Source: Methanoculleus horonobensis
GTDB taxonomy: Archaea > Halobacteriota > Methanomicrobia > Methanomicrobiales > Methanoculleaceae
NCBI RefSeq assembly: GCF_001602375.1
Contig: NZ_BCNY01000008.1
Span: forward strand, 122,121 to 186,120
Direction: 5' to 3'
Length of the DNA: 64,000 nucleotides
Under the pieces are notes generated by a model, which made no database searches, had not been told where the DNA came from, and saw nothing but the letters and a program-made list of their open reading frames with translations. Positions 44,406 to 54,449 of this stretch are shown here, one piece after another (position 1 is the first letter of the stretch; the number at the start of each line of letters is the position of its first letter). The position numbers were made by a program, and so were the translations under genes.

Positions 44406-46448
44406 ATGGCAAAAAGAATGCTGAGCGAGTTCGAATCGTACGATCTCCTGAAACAGTACGGCGTACCGGTACCCGAACATGCGATCGTCAAGACCCCCGC
44501 CGAAGCAGGCAAGGCAGCAGAGAAGATCGGTTTTCCGGTCGTCATGAAGATCCACTCGCCCCAGATCGTCCACAAAAGCGATGCCGGCGGTGTTATCGTC
44601 AGTATATCCTCCAAGCAGGTTGCGGAAGAGGCATTCAACAAGATCGTCGCAAACGCCAAGGCGTACAATCCCGAAGCAGAGATCAAGGGTGTCATCGTCG
44701 AGCAGCAGGCGGCGCCGGGGCTTGAACTGATCATCGGCGGAAAGACCGATCCGGCGTTCGGGAAGGTGCTCACCTTCGGTATGGGAGGCACCCTCGTCGA
44801 GTTGATGAAGGACGTTACCCTGCGGATCCTGCCGATCACCGAGGAGACCATTCGGCAGATGGTCAGGGAGATCCACGGCTACCCGATGATCCAGGGCTAC
44901 CGGGGGTCAAGGCCGAGAGACGAAGAGGCGCTCATCAAGGTCATATGGGCGATCAACTGTTTCTTCGCCGAGAACGTGCACGTCGTGGAGTTCGACATCA
45001 ACCCGGTCCGGCTGTACGAGTCGGGAGCCTGCATCGTCGACGCCCGTATCTTCGTCGACGATGAGGCGGTCGAGAAGGTGGCGAAAGAGCGGCCCTTCGT
45101 GCCGATCGAGTATTACACCCCCCGGTCGATCGCGGTCATCGGGGCCTCGTCCGAACCCAAGAAGATGGGTTACGCCGTGATGCACAACCTCCTCCACTTC
45201 CCCGGACAGCTCTACCCGGTGAACAACAAACGCCCGGAGGTTCAGGGACTCAAAGCGTATCCATCCATCCTCGATATCCCGAACCCCGTCGATATGGCGG
45301 TCATCACCGTCCCGGCCAAGCACGTCCCGAGCGTCATCGAGGAGTGCGGGCAGAAAGGCGTCTCCATGGTGGTCATCATCACCGCCGGGTTCAAGGAGAT
45401 GGGCGAGGGAGGAAAAGCACTCGAGGATCGGGTCATGGAGATCGCAAAGCGTTACGGCACGCGGGTCATCGGCCCGAACTGCCTCGGCCTGATCATCCCC
45501 CCCAAGGGCATCGACACCACCTACGTCCACGAGTCCCCGAAACCCGGCAACATCGCCTTCATCTCCCAGAGCGGGGCCATCGTCAACACGGTGGTCGATT
45601 GGAGCATCAAGCAGGACATCGGGTTCTCCGTCGTCGTCTCGGTGGGCAACCAGGCAGACCTCAACTTCATCGACTACCTCAGGTTCGTGGAGCGTGACCC
45701 GAAGACCAAAGGCATCATCCTCTACATCGAGGAGATCCAGGACGGCAAGACCTTCATGAAGGTGGTGAGCGAAGTCTCGAAGACCAAACCCGTCGTGGCG
45801 ATCAAGTCCGGTTCCTCCGTGAAAGGCCAGGCAGCAGCCTCTTCTCACACGGGTTCGCTCTCGGGGTCGTACGACGTCTACATGGAAGCCTTCCGCGAGT
45901 CCGGCGTGATCCCCGTCCACACCCTCTCCGGCACCTTCCAGGTCGCGGAGATGCTGTCGAGCCCGAAGGGCTACCCCCGCGGCAAGCGGGCGGTCGTGAT
46001 CACGAACGCCGGTGGATTCGCCGTACTCTCCTCCGACTACGCCGAGCGCTACGGCATCGACCTGATCACCCTCCCGCCGAAGGTCTTGAAGGAACTCAAC
46101 GACTCCCTGCCCGATTTCTGGAACAAGAACAATCCGATCGACCTCCTCGGGGACGCCAACGAGAAGAGGTTCGAGCAGACGTTCAACACGCTTGTCAAGC
46201 ACCAGGACTGCTGGGACATCGCCTTCGTGGTCGGGTTCCCGAACCTCGTCATCGGCTCAGAGCAGCTCGCAAACCAGATCATCCGGTTCTCCGAGAAGAC
46301 CGAGAACATGATCGTCGGGACGCTGCTCGGCGGCGAGTCCATGGACCGGGGCCGCAAGGTCCTCAGGGAGAATGGGATCCCGCTCTTCGATGAACTCGAC
46401 TTCACCTTCCGGGTGATGGGAAGAATCCTCTGGCAGAGATTCCGGTAA
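44406..46448 (+). CDS. ADP-forming acetate/acyl-CoA ligase, fused beta-alpha
   Basis: 680 residues. Residues 1-225 are the ATP-grasp (beta) part (FPVVMKIHSPQIVHKSDAGG, GLELIIGGKTDPAFG, EFDINPVRLY). The CoA-binding alpha part follows (SIAVIGASSEPKKMGYAVMHN, GPNCLGLIIPP, FISQSGAIVNTVVDW) with the phosphohistidine SSHTGSLSGSYD. It converts acyl-CoA, ADP and Pi to acid, CoA and ATP, or the reverse. The beta-then-alpha order differs from the common alpha-beta fusions. Substrate not readable. Confidence 0.9.
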   Translation: MAKRMLSEFESYDLLKQYGVPVPEHAIVKTPAEAGKAAEKIGFPVVMKIHSPQIVHKSDAGGVIVSISSKQVAEEAFNKIVANAKAYNPEAEIKGVIVEQQAAPGLELIIGGKTDPAFGKVLTFGMGGTLVELMKDVTLRILPITEETIRQMVREIHGYPMIQGYRGSRPRDEEALIKVIWAINCFFAENVHVVEFDINPVRLYESGACIVDARIFVDDEAVEKVAKERPFVPIEYYTPRSIAVIGASSEPKKMGYAVMHNLLHFPGQLYPVNNKRPEVQGLKAYPSILDIPNPVDMAVITVPAKHVPSVIEECGQKGVSMVVIITAGFKEMGEGGKALEDRVMEIAKRYGTRVIGPNCLGLIIPPKGIDTTYVHESPKPGNIAFISQSGAIVNTVVDWSIKQDIGFSVVVSVGNQADLNFIDYLRFVERDPKTKGIILYIEEIQDGKTFMKVVSEVSKTKPVVAIKSGSSVKGQAAASSHTGSLSGSYDVYMEAFRESGVIPVHTLSGTFQVAEMLSSPKGYPRGKRAVVITNAGGFAVLSSDYAERYGIDLITLPPKVLKELNDSLPDFWNKNNPIDLLGDANEKRFEQTFNTLVKHQDCWDIAFVVGFPNLVIGSEQLANQIIRFSEKTENMIVGTLLGGESMDRGRKVLRENGIPLFDELDFTFRVMGRILWQRFR

Positions 46449-46454
46449 CACCAT

Positions 46455-48035
46455 CTATTCTTTTTCGTCCGTTCCGGAATACAGGAACGCCCGGTCGATA
46501 CCGCCGCCCGCCACCCGCTTCCCGTCCCTTCGCCAGACCACCAGAAACGATGAGAGAACGGCAAGCGTGTAGCAGGCCCAGAAGAGCGGGATCGCCATGC
46601 CCGAGTCCGGGCCCAGAGAGACCGCCCGCACGATGCCCACGGCCATCGATACCAGGACGGCCGCGATCACGAGGAGAACCGGCCCTATCCTGACACGGGA
46701 ACGGGAGGCGGGCTCCGGCACCACTTTCGGCGTCACGACGAACGGGAGCTGCTTTCCCGAGACGGCATACCAGATCGCCCGGGCATAGACGAAGGCGAGG
46801 GTGTTGAAGATCGCCTGCGAGAACGCGAGGTCGTGAAGGGAGTACTGCCGCTCGCGGATGCTGACGATGACCTGGATCGCGATCACCACGACGAGCACCA
46901 CGGCAAACGTCGGGGGAACCCAGACGGGGAGGATGGGAATACCGAAGATCAGCGTGGCGACCGGGAGGAGGAAGAGCACCACGTTCACCGCACCAAGCAG
47001 GTAGATCGAGACCGTAACGAGGAATTCAACCCAGTGCACCGCGGTCATGCTCCGGGGCTGTGCCACGAGCTGCCGGAGAATCGTCCCGAGAAGCTGGGTG
47101 TTCCCGTAGGCCCAGCGGAGCTGTTGCGTGAAGTATGCGGCGAGGTTCGGTGGTGCAACGCCCTCCGCGTACACGGTATCGAGAAAGACTCCCCGGCAGC
47201 CCCGGAGGTGGAAGGTAAACGAAGTCGCGATGTCTTCGGCGATGCAGGCCTCGTCCATTCCGCCGACGGCGGCGAGATGGGTCACCCGGAAGACGCAGTT
47301 CGAGCCCGTCAGCATGGCGGTATCGTTGACCGAGAGCCCCCTGCAGACGTGCTTGTTGTAGATGTGCTGCTGATAGGAGAACGTGACGCTTATCGGGTCG
47401 TGGGGTTCCGTTCGGAAGAACTGCGGGGTCTGGATGAAGGATATAGCCGGGTCGGCCTCGAAGATAGGGATGAGGTCGGCAAGGATCTCCGGCTTCACCC
47501 TCTGGTCGGCGTCGATGACCAGGAGGTACGGTGTATCGGCGTCGAGATGCAAGAGGGCGTGATTTATCGCTCCCGCCTTGAACCCGCGCCTGTGCTCGCG
47601 GTGGATATATCGGAGACCGTACCGACGGCACATATCCTGTATCGACGCGCGTTTCCGCGCATCTGTGGAGTCGTCGAGGAGGAAGATACGGTAGTCCGGG
47701 TAGGCGATCGCCGTGCATGCCCGGACACACGACTCGACCACGTCCGGCTCCTCGTTATAGACCGGGATGAAGACCGCGACGGGAGGGGTCGGTGCACCCG
47801 GCTCCCGGAGTGCCGTGGGACGATAGGCATAGATCGACCGGAGGAGGTGATCGGCGTAGCTCACGAACTGGATCACCCCGAATGCCGTGACGGCGACGAG
47901 AAAGAGCGAGAGAACCCTCGCAAACAGGCTCCACCCGGCTCCGGTCAGTATGAGGTGCAGGTCACGGAGGAAGACGGCCGCGAGCAGCACCATCAGCGTG
48001 GCGGTAAAGAGCGAGATACGTGCTGCCGTCTTCAT
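46455..48035 (-). CDS. Cellulose synthase-like family 2 glycosyltransferase
   Basis: 526 residues. Two N-terminal membrane helices, then a GT2 domain: FIPVYNEEPDVVESC, LLDDSTD, the metal DADQRVKPE, the acceptor IAEDIATSF and QQLRWAYGN (QxxRW). About five C-terminal helices follow. This is the processive BcsA/HAS-like layout, polymerising a beta-linked polysaccharide across the membrane; no PilZ domain is seen. ATG 48035 is preferred over the open 48095. Its 3' end faces the acyl-CoA ligase gene 6 bases away. Confidence 0.9.
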   Translation of the reverse strand: MKTAARISLFTATLMVLLAAVFLRDLHLILTGAGWSLFARVLSLFLVAVTAFGVIQFVSYADHLLRSIYAYRPTALREPGAPTPPVAVFIPVYNEEPDVVESCVRACTAIAYPDYRIFLLDDSTDARKRASIQDMCRRYGLRYIHREHRRGFKAGAINHALLHLDADTPYLLVIDADQRVKPEILADLIPIFEADPAISFIQTPQFFRTEPHDPISVTFSYQQHIYNKHVCRGLSVNDTAMLTGSNCVFRVTHLAAVGGMDEACIAEDIATSFTFHLRGCRGVFLDTVYAEGVAPPNLAAYFTQQLRWAYGNTQLLGTILRQLVAQPRSMTAVHWVEFLVTVSIYLLGAVNVVLFLLPVATLIFGIPILPVWVPPTFAVVLVVVIAIQVIVSIRERQYSLHDLAFSQAIFNTLAFVYARAIWYAVSGKQLPFVVTPKVVPEPASRSRVRIGPVLLVIAAVLVSMAVGIVRAVSLGPDSGMAIPLFWACYTLAVLSSFLVVWRRDGKRVAGGGIDRAFLYSGTDEKE

Positions 48036-48426
48036 GAAAGATCCACCGCAATCTGGCTGGTATCGTGCAGAGACGCCCCGGTGTCGTACGGGCACCCGAA
48101 GATCGGCAACCTGGAGAACCGGATCCGGCCCGGGTGCAACGGAGAGCGCGAGGCGGTCAGGATACCATCCATCATACCGGAGTAATTAAAGGTTTCGGGC
48201 ATGGCTGAACGCAGCCGCCGGACACCGGAACGGCCTTCTCCGATCTTCTCTGTTACGGCAGACTGCAGGTATCAACCCTCCCGATGACCGTTGCAGGTAT
48301 GACGGGGGCGGTACCGGGTTATCGGCCGCACACGGTTTCGGAAGGCGCAGGCGAGCAGCATCTCCGGCAGACAGACAAACACCGACACTATGAAATAGAT
48401 CCCTCTCCTTCTGACAGATGATTGCT
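48036..48426. other. Divergent intergenic region between the glycosyltransferase and superoxide dismutase genes
   Basis: No gene supported. TGCAGGTAT occurs twice as a direct repeat (48264-48272 and 48292-48300, 28 bases apart), which could be a regulator site. A TATA-like TATGAAATAG lies near 48389-48398, before the dismutase gene. Confidence 0.4.
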
Positions 48427-49059
48427 ATGGCTGTACAGAAGATGGCAACTGCATCGTTGAAGAAGTACGAGCTGCCGCCGCTGCCGTATGCGCCCGACGC
48501 GCTCGAGCCCCACATCTCGAAGGAGCAGCTCTCCCTGCACCACGATAAGCACCACCAGGCATACGTGACCGGAGCGAACGCCGACCTCGAGAAACTGGAG
48601 AAGGCGCGGCAGGAAGGCACTGAACTCGATATGAAGGCGCTCTTAAAGGAACTCTCGTTCAACATCGGCGGCCATGTCCTGCATGACCTCTTCTGGCCGA
48701 CGATGGCCCCGGCCGGTAAGGGCGGCGGCGGAACCCCGGGCGGGGCGCTTGCAGACCGGATTGACCAGGAGTGGGGTTCCTTCGACCGGTTCAAGGCCGA
48801 GTTCACGAAGACGGCCGCGAGCGTCGAGGGCTCCGGGTGGGCGGCACTGGCGTACTGCACCATGACGGACCGTCTCATGATCATGCAGATTGAGAAGCAC
48901 AACAACCATGTCTACCCGACGTTCCGCATCCTGATGGTGCTCGACGTCTGGGAGCACGCCTATTACATCGACCACCGGAACAACCGGGGCGGGTTCATCG
49001 ACGCGTTCTGGAACGTTGTGAACTGGGACACGGTGAACAAACGGTTCGAGAACCTCTGA
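48427..49059 (+). CDS. sod: Superoxide dismutase, Fe/Mn family
   Basis: 210 residues. [17 protein letters not shown] start, metal ligands in [23 protein letters not shown] and [15 protein letters not shown]. It converts superoxide to peroxide and oxygen; iron is usual in methanogens, but the metal cannot be fixed from sequence alone. ATG 48418 is an alternative start three codons earlier. Confidence 0.95.
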   Translation: MAVQKMATASLKKYELPPLPYAPDALEPHISKEQLSLHHDKHHQAYVTGANADLEKLEKARQEGTELDMKALLKELSFNIGGHVLHDLFWPTMAPAGKGGGGTPGGALADRIDQEWGSFDRFKAEFTKTAASVEGSGWAALAYCTMTDRLMIMQIEKHNNHVYPTFRILMVLDVWEHAYYIDHRNNRGGFIDAFWNVVNWDTVNKRFENL

Positions 49060-49277
49060 ACACCACTTTTTTTCGATTCCGTGCGCCGCACCCGAGCGGC
49101 GAACCGCATCCGGCTCCAAATAGGATTCAGCAGCCTTCGGCAGCCGTTTATCCCCGAGGCGCCGGAGAGCGCCCATATCAAAACAATTAAGTAGTCATCG
49201 CAAGAGGTATCGGCGACGTCATCGGTGGGGGGAAGGAATGAGTCGATACCGCAGGCGATACACTCTTAGGTTAATCC

Positions 49278-50801
49278 ATGCTTGCTCCCCGGGGGGAGAG
49301 GCAAACGCCGGTTCATATCTACGTAGAGCAGGGGCGATCCCCGGGACAGGCCATGCCCGGTAAGGCCATCCTCGCACCGGATCAGGAGATGATCCGGTAC
49401 GCGATTACGGACGGGGCCATACATAGTCTCCTCCACGAAGAAGATCCGCGGCTCCAGAACTTCCGGCTCTGCAACGCATGCGGTTCCTGCACGCCGTACT
49501 GTCCGGCACGGATCAACGACTCCGGAGCGAACGGAGACCCGGGCTACCTTGCACGAAGGGTGACCGCGGCCCTCCAGGCAGGCAGAAGCCCCGGGCTCGA
49601 TCTTGACGACTGCGTCCAGTGCTACTCCTGCGAGACCGTCTGCCCCCGCTCCGTCAGCATCGGCGGGATCATCAACGCCGTCTACGAGACGGAACGCCTG
49701 CAGCCGGTCTTTCGAAGGATGCTCCTCGACCGGGGGGGCCTTCCTCCCCGGGCATTTCTTCCGCTCTACACTGAGAGGGGCCACTTCCACAAGTTCATCG
49801 CAAAGGCGGTCCGGTACCCGTACCCGGTGGACGGCAGGGCGATCGACGAGGTCCGGCTGCTGCTGCTCCGTCCGGTCGACGCATCGGCCTTCTCGGTGCC
49901 CGGACACCGCCCGCCAAGGCGACTGCTCGCCCGGCCTGACCGGGTCTTTCACCTCAACTCCTGCTGTGCCTTCAACTATCCCGGCGCGGACCTCTCGCAG
50001 AAGATGATCCTTGCCGCCCTCGGCATCCGCTACGAGACCTCAGCCATGCAGACCTGCTGCGGAGGTGCCCCGCACTACATGGGCGGAGCAGGTTTTGCCG
50101 ACCGGCTGCTCCTCACCGCAAGGAACCTCAGCGTCATCCGTGACGCGTTCGAACCCGGCGGTGAGATCGCCGTGACCGGGATATGCCCGACCTGCAGCGA
50201 CTCGTATGCCGCCGCACTCGATATGCTCTCGCGGAGCCCCAACAGGGAGGTGGTGAACGCGGCACTGGCAAGGATAGGCCGAGAGGTGACCGGCCCAGAG
50301 GCGTTTGTGGTGGCAAACATCCTCGACCTCTATCCCCTCTACCTCGACGAACTCCGGCGGCTCGTCAAGAGACGGCTCACCGGGCTCGCCGTCGGGGTGC
50401 ACGTCAGCTGCCACTACCGGAAGATGAACGGCACCCTTGCCGTCCCGCCGGGGCTGCTGGATCTCACGGCGGTGACGGGAGCGAGGATCACGAGAAGCGT
50501 GATGGAGCACTACTGCTGCGGCGGGGTCAAGAACCTCTTCGACCGGCACCGGAAAAGCCGCCCCCTGGAACTCTCCCGGCTGAACCGGCTCGTCCGCCAG
50601 GACTTCATGAACAACCGCCTGGACGTGATGGTCGTCGACTGTCCGGGGTGCGAGCTGGTCTACGACCACATGGGCGTGCCGGTGCTCCATATCACCGAGC
50701 TCCTGGCACTCGCAATGGGCGCCGACCCGAGGGAGACGGTCTGCATCCAGGGCCACCTGACCTCGCTTTCTCCAGCACTCGACCGGATAGGGATACTTTA
50801 G
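49278..50801 (+). CDS. HdrC-HdrB fusion protein (heterodisulfide reductase-like)
   Basis: 507 residues. The HdrC-like part has two 4Fe-4S motifs (CNACGSCTPYCPAR and CVQCYSCETVCPRS). The HdrB-like part has two CCG domains: NSCCAFNYPG...TCCGGAPHY...CPTC and VSCHYRKM...YCCGGVKN...CPGC, the sites of the noncubane clusters that reduce CoM-S-S-CoB. C-before-B matches HdrD-type fusions. ATG 49353 or 49389 are alternative starts; residues before the first cluster are few in relatives. No membrane cytochrome gene (hdrE) is adjacent, so it is probably cytoplasmic. Confidence 0.88.
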   Translation: MLAPRGERQTPVHIYVEQGRSPGQAMPGKAILAPDQEMIRYAITDGAIHSLLHEEDPRLQNFRLCNACGSCTPYCPARINDSGANGDPGYLARRVTAALQAGRSPGLDLDDCVQCYSCETVCPRSVSIGGIINAVYETERLQPVFRRMLLDRGGLPPRAFLPLYTERGHFHKFIAKAVRYPYPVDGRAIDEVRLLLLRPVDASAFSVPGHRPPRRLLARPDRVFHLNSCCAFNYPGADLSQKMILAALGIRYETSAMQTCCGGAPHYMGGAGFADRLLLTARNLSVIRDAFEPGGEIAVTGICPTCSDSYAAALDMLSRSPNREVVNAALARIGREVTGPEAFVVANILDLYPLYLDELRRLVKRRLTGLAVGVHVSCHYRKMNGTLAVPPGLLDLTAVTGARITRSVMEHYCCGGVKNLFDRHRKSRPLELSRLNRLVRQDFMNNRLDVMVVDCPGCELVYDHMGVPVLHITELLALAMGADPRETVCIQGHLTSLSPALDRIGIL

Positions 50802-50989
50802 AGGAGGATGGATCCTGGTAGAGGATGCGCGATCCCCGTCACGAAGGGCGGCAGGGATCGCGGCACGGAACAACCGGGTGCGGTCTCCGGCATCGCCGCG
50901 GCCATGTTTGCGTGGCCGATCGAGACTGCAGACGGTTCGGCACCGGCCGGGCCGCCACCGCAAATCACTTATCACCGGCGATATGATTT

Positions 50990-50999
50990 TTTATATATT
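50990..50999 (+). promoter_or_regulatory. TATA box of the histidine kinase gene
   Basis: TTTATATATT lies 40-49 bases before ATG 51039; a GGGGGG tract lies close to the start codon. Confidence 0.55.
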
Positions 51000-51038
51000 C
51001 TTTGCTAGATAAAAACATCAGGGGGGCAAGATACCAGT

Positions 51039-52646
51039 ATGCATAGAGCGGATTCGATATCTACCATATCATATGATGCGTTTCGGATTCTCGACGAGCC
51101 CGGCGCAGGTATTCTCGTGCTCGATCGGGAGATGCAGGTCTTCTGGGCAAATGCATTTGCCATAGATCTCCTCTGTGCAAGCGAAGAGGAGATCCTCGGA
51201 TTCGATGCCCGCCGGATCCTCGACGCACATCTAACGCCACTCCTGCAGGAGAGGGACGCTGCCAGGAGACTCCTCGCCACGATGAACAACGGAACCGAGA
51301 TGTCCGGTCTCGATCTCTCGGTGCAGGATCCGCAGGGGGAAGAACGGCAGATCGTCTACTCCAGTCGGAAGATCGAGCGGGGAGCGTTCGAGGGGATGTG
51401 GGTGCTCTGCATGCGGGAGGTCACCGAGAGGAGACCGGCAAGCGAAGGGCTGCTCTCCACGAACAGACAACTCCAGGTCTTAAACCAGATCATGGGAGTA
51501 TCCGCGTCGTCCCTCTCGCTCGACGAACTGCTTGAAGCGTCGCTCTCAAAGACCCTCGATCTCCTCGGGTTCGATCTGGGGCTGACGTACCTCCTGAACC
51601 CGGAGCGGACAATGGCGCTCACGCGCTACCACCGCGGCGTCCCGGAGAACTACCTCGCCCGGAACAGGACAATAAAAGTGCATCACTGGCCCTGGAACTT
51701 TGTCTTCGTTGCCGGACAGTCGCGCTACCTCGAACTTCAGGGCGAGGGGGGCACGATCGAGGACGAGATCCTCGCTTCGCTCGGGGTCTCCACCCTCGCC
51801 TGCATCCCGATCCTTGCGGAATCGGTCGTGGTCGGCGCGCTCTTCCTCGGGAGCAGGAAGGTCGAGGGGTTCCTGGACGAGGAGCGCCGCCTCCTCGAGG
51901 CGATCGGGCAGGAGATCGGTTCGGGCGTCCTGCGGAGCATGCTCCACAAGCGGCTGGAGGCGGCCCACCGCGAGACGAACCTCTATCTGGACGTCATGAC
52001 CCACGACATCAAGAACGCTGAGAACGTCGCGAACCTCTACTGCGACCTCCTGCTCGAGATGCTGGAGGGCGACGCCGCCCAGTATGCACGAAGGCTCAAG
52101 GGAAGTATCCGCACGAGCAGCGGCATCCTCCAGAACGTCGCGAACATCCGCCGGATACACCAGGAACCGCCCGACCTGAGACCGATCCATCTCGGTCGCG
52201 TGATCAGGGCGCAGATCGAGCGCACCCCGGAAGCAGCCATCTCTTTTGACGGCACCACGGCGGAGGTCTGGGCCGACGATCTGCTCCCCGAGGTCTTTAC
52301 GAATCTCATCGGCAACGCCGTGAAGCACGGCGGGCCGGACGCCAGGATCGCGATTCGCGTGGAGGACTGCCTCGAGGAGGATCACGCGGTGGTGGTAACC
52401 GTGGAGGACACCGGTCCCGGCATCCCCGACGAGATGAAGGAGAGGATCTTCGACCGGTTCAGACAGGGCAGGAACCAGGGATGCGGGGAAGGGCTCGGCC
52501 TCTACATCGTCGGGATGCTGCTCGAGCGCTACGGCGGCCGGATCTGGGTCGAGGACAGGGTGGAAGGCAGGCCCGACCTCGGAGCGTCGCTTCGGTTCAC
52601 GCTGCGCGAAGTGGTGCACGACGGGGACGACGGGTATGAGGAGTGA
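51039..52646 (+). CDS. PAS-GAF sensor histidine kinase
   Basis: 535 residues, soluble. A PAS domain (about 15-130; GILVLDREMQVFWANAFAI), a GAF domain (about 150-300; LLGFDLGLTYLLN, CIPILAESVVVGALFLGSR), then a kinase core with H box DVMTHDIKN, N box NLIGNAVKHGG, G1 VEDTGPGIPDE and G2 GEGLGLYIVGML. No receiver domain and no adjacent response regulator, so its partner is elsewhere. The kinase belongs to the HisKA-lacking, methanogen-expanded group by look. Confidence 0.92.
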   Translation: MHRADSISTISYDAFRILDEPGAGILVLDREMQVFWANAFAIDLLCASEEEILGFDARRILDAHLTPLLQERDAARRLLATMNNGTEMSGLDLSVQDPQGEERQIVYSSRKIERGAFEGMWVLCMREVTERRPASEGLLSTNRQLQVLNQIMGVSASSLSLDELLEASLSKTLDLLGFDLGLTYLLNPERTMALTRYHRGVPENYLARNRTIKVHHWPWNFVFVAGQSRYLELQGEGGTIEDEILASLGVSTLACIPILAESVVVGALFLGSRKVEGFLDEERRLLEAIGQEIGSGVLRSMLHKRLEAAHRETNLYLDVMTHDIKNAENVANLYCDLLLEMLEGDAAQYARRLKGSIRTSSGILQNVANIRRIHQEPPDLRPIHLGRVIRAQIERTPEAAISFDGTTAEVWADDLLPEVFTNLIGNAVKHGGPDARIAIRVEDCLEEDHAVVVTVEDTGPGIPDEMKERIFDRFRQGRNQGCGEGLGLYIVGMLLERYGGRIWVEDRVEGRPDLGASLRFTLREVVHDGDDGYEE

Positions 52647-52652
52647 GACCCC

Positions 52653-54071
52653 TCACGCCGCCGTCGGCGCAGCCTGCCTGATCTGGAGGCCTGCCGAGTA
52701 CCGGCGCGCCCAGGCATACCCGAGCGCCGCGCCGATCGCGTTCCCTGCGGCAACCCCCCACCAGATGCCGGAGAGGCCGAGACCGAGACCGGCTGCAAAT
52801 ATCCAGGCGAAGAGGATGGATAGAACGACGTTCTGCAGGATCGTGATCGTGAGAGAGCGTGTGCCAAGGCCCGTCCCCTGGAAGAACGACGCCGAGAAGA
52901 GACCGAACCCGACCATGGGGTAGACGAGGCTCATCACCCGGAGGTAGGTCGTCAGCTCGGGAGCAATCCCGGCGGCCTCGCCCACCGTGAAGAATGCGGC
53001 TATCCCGGGGGCAAAGACGAACGTGGCCGCGGCAAGCCCGATACCGATCCCGAGACCGAGCCGTGCGGCGAACCGGAGTGCGGTCTCCATCCGCGCGTAC
53101 GCCCGTGCCCCGTAGGTGGCGCCGGTGACCGCGACCACCGCCGACGATATGGCGAGGATCGGCGTCAGACCGATGCTCACGACGCGCCACCCGACCGAGT
53201 ATACGGCGACGCCGTCGGTGCTCGCTATGAGGACGATGACGCCGTTTAAGATCAGGGCCATCAGGGCGAGTGCCAGTTGCTCGGCTGCGGCGGGGAGACC
53301 GACCTGCAGGACGTTCCGTACGACTGCAGTGTCCGGACGGAACTTCCGGAAGCAGAGAGCGATGTAGGTGTCTCTCTTCACGAAGAGCCAGTAGGCCATC
53401 GGGACGGCAGCAATAACCTCCGCGAGGATGGTTGCCCAGGCTGCGCCGGCGATCCCCATATCGAGCCCGTAGATCAGGATCGGATCGAGGATGATGTTCG
53501 CCACGGCTCCCGCCGCCATGGCGTACATCGTCCGCTTTGCATCTCCTTCGCCGTGCATGAGCGCGTAGGCGACCTCGCCGAAGAGGAGAGCGAACGTCCC
53601 CAAAAAGAGGATCCGTGCGTATTCCGTGGCGAGACCGACGGCGTCGCCCGCTCCCATGAGGACGAAGATGTCCTGGGCAAAGAGGAAGAGCGGGATGGTG
53701 ACGACGACGGCGAGCACGGTCATCAGGAGGATGGTGTGCATCGCAACGCTGCTCGCGCCGGCCCTGTCGCGAGCACCGATCGTGCGTGCGAGCGCCGCTT
53801 CTCCGCCGGTGCCAAGGCCGCTGGCTAATCCGATGGTTATGATGAAGAGCGGGAATGAGAACCCGACGGCGGCAAGAGCGTCTGCACCGAGACCCGAGAC
53901 CCAGAACGCGTCGACGACGTTGTAGAGGGTCATGAGGGTCATCGCGACCATCATCGGCAGTGAGAGCCGGAGGATCGCGGTCTTCGGATCGGCGAGGAGT
54001 ATCTTTGTTCCTTCTGTTTCTTTCTGGTTACTACTTGAGGGTGTATCGTCTTCTGAGTCGCTTGTCGGCAT
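52653..54071 (-). CDS. MATE-family efflux transporter (complete)
   Basis: 472 residues with twelve helices. MATE features: LSLPMMVAMTLMTLYNVVD, ASGLGTGGEAALARTIGAR, NIILDPILIYGLDMG, and QGTGLGTRSLTITIL. ATG 54071 is chosen, because upstream codons of the frame are not hydrophobic or conserved-looking. It differs from the partial MATE at the window start, so the two are separate paralogues. It faces the histidine kinase gene across 6 bases. Confidence 0.92.
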   Translation of the reverse strand: MPTSDSEDDTPSSSNQKETEGTKILLADPKTAILRLSLPMMVAMTLMTLYNVVDAFWVSGLGADALAAVGFSFPLFIITIGLASGLGTGGEAALARTIGARDRAGASSVAMHTILLMTVLAVVVTIPLFLFAQDIFVLMGAGDAVGLATEYARILFLGTFALLFGEVAYALMHGEGDAKRTMYAMAAGAVANIILDPILIYGLDMGIAGAAWATILAEVIAAVPMAYWLFVKRDTYIALCFRKFRPDTAVVRNVLQVGLPAAAEQLALALMALILNGVIVLIASTDGVAVYSVGWRVVSIGLTPILAISSAVVAVTGATYGARAYARMETALRFAARLGLGIGIGLAAATFVFAPGIAAFFTVGEAAGIAPELTTYLRVMSLVYPMVGFGLFSASFFQGTGLGTRSLTITILQNVVLSILFAWIFAAGLGLGLSGIWWGVAAGNAIGAALGYAWARRYSAGLQIRQAAPTAA

Positions 54072-54449
54072 ACATATCGCCTGCTGGCGTGCCCACGCCG
54101 CGGGCTTCCGAATCAATCGGGAACCTTTTCGAAGGCGGGTGGAACATCGTGCCTGGATGTGGATTCTGATTGCCGAATGCGCCAGCGAAACGTGACGGAA
54201 AAGAGAGCGGCCGATTAATAGCCGCCCCAGTTCTGCGATTTCCTGACGGTATAGGGCAATACAAGACAAATATGGGCGCGGATCAGTTGATATACCTTCG
54301 CACCCGGCGGATCGAAGCGGGCTGTCGGACGTCCTGTTTCGGCGGCTGCGACCCCGGTTCGAGGGGTGTCCGGGCAGACGAACGCCGCGGGATCTTCAGG
54401 AGAGAAGATCAGCAGGCAGGCAACCCCACGGCCGTCACCCCACGCTTCT
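54072..54449. other. Intergenic region without a supported gene
   Basis: Frames here have no family resemblance. No hairpin of the modular repeat family is clear, although CCTTCGCACCCGGCGG near 54294-54309 is slightly similar. The region separates two minus-strand genes. Confidence 0.4.

Noticed and set aside
44907..46202. 431-codon open frame antisense to the acyl-CoA synthetase
   Set aside because: Shadow of a gene with clear ATP-grasp and CoA-binding motifs.
46833..48185. 450-codon open frame antisense to the glycosyltransferase
   Set aside because: Charged, low-complexity shadow; GT2 motifs are on the minus strand.
50808..51008. 66-codon frame before the histidine kinase
   Set aside because: Covers the TATA box and AT-rich promoter of the kinase gene.
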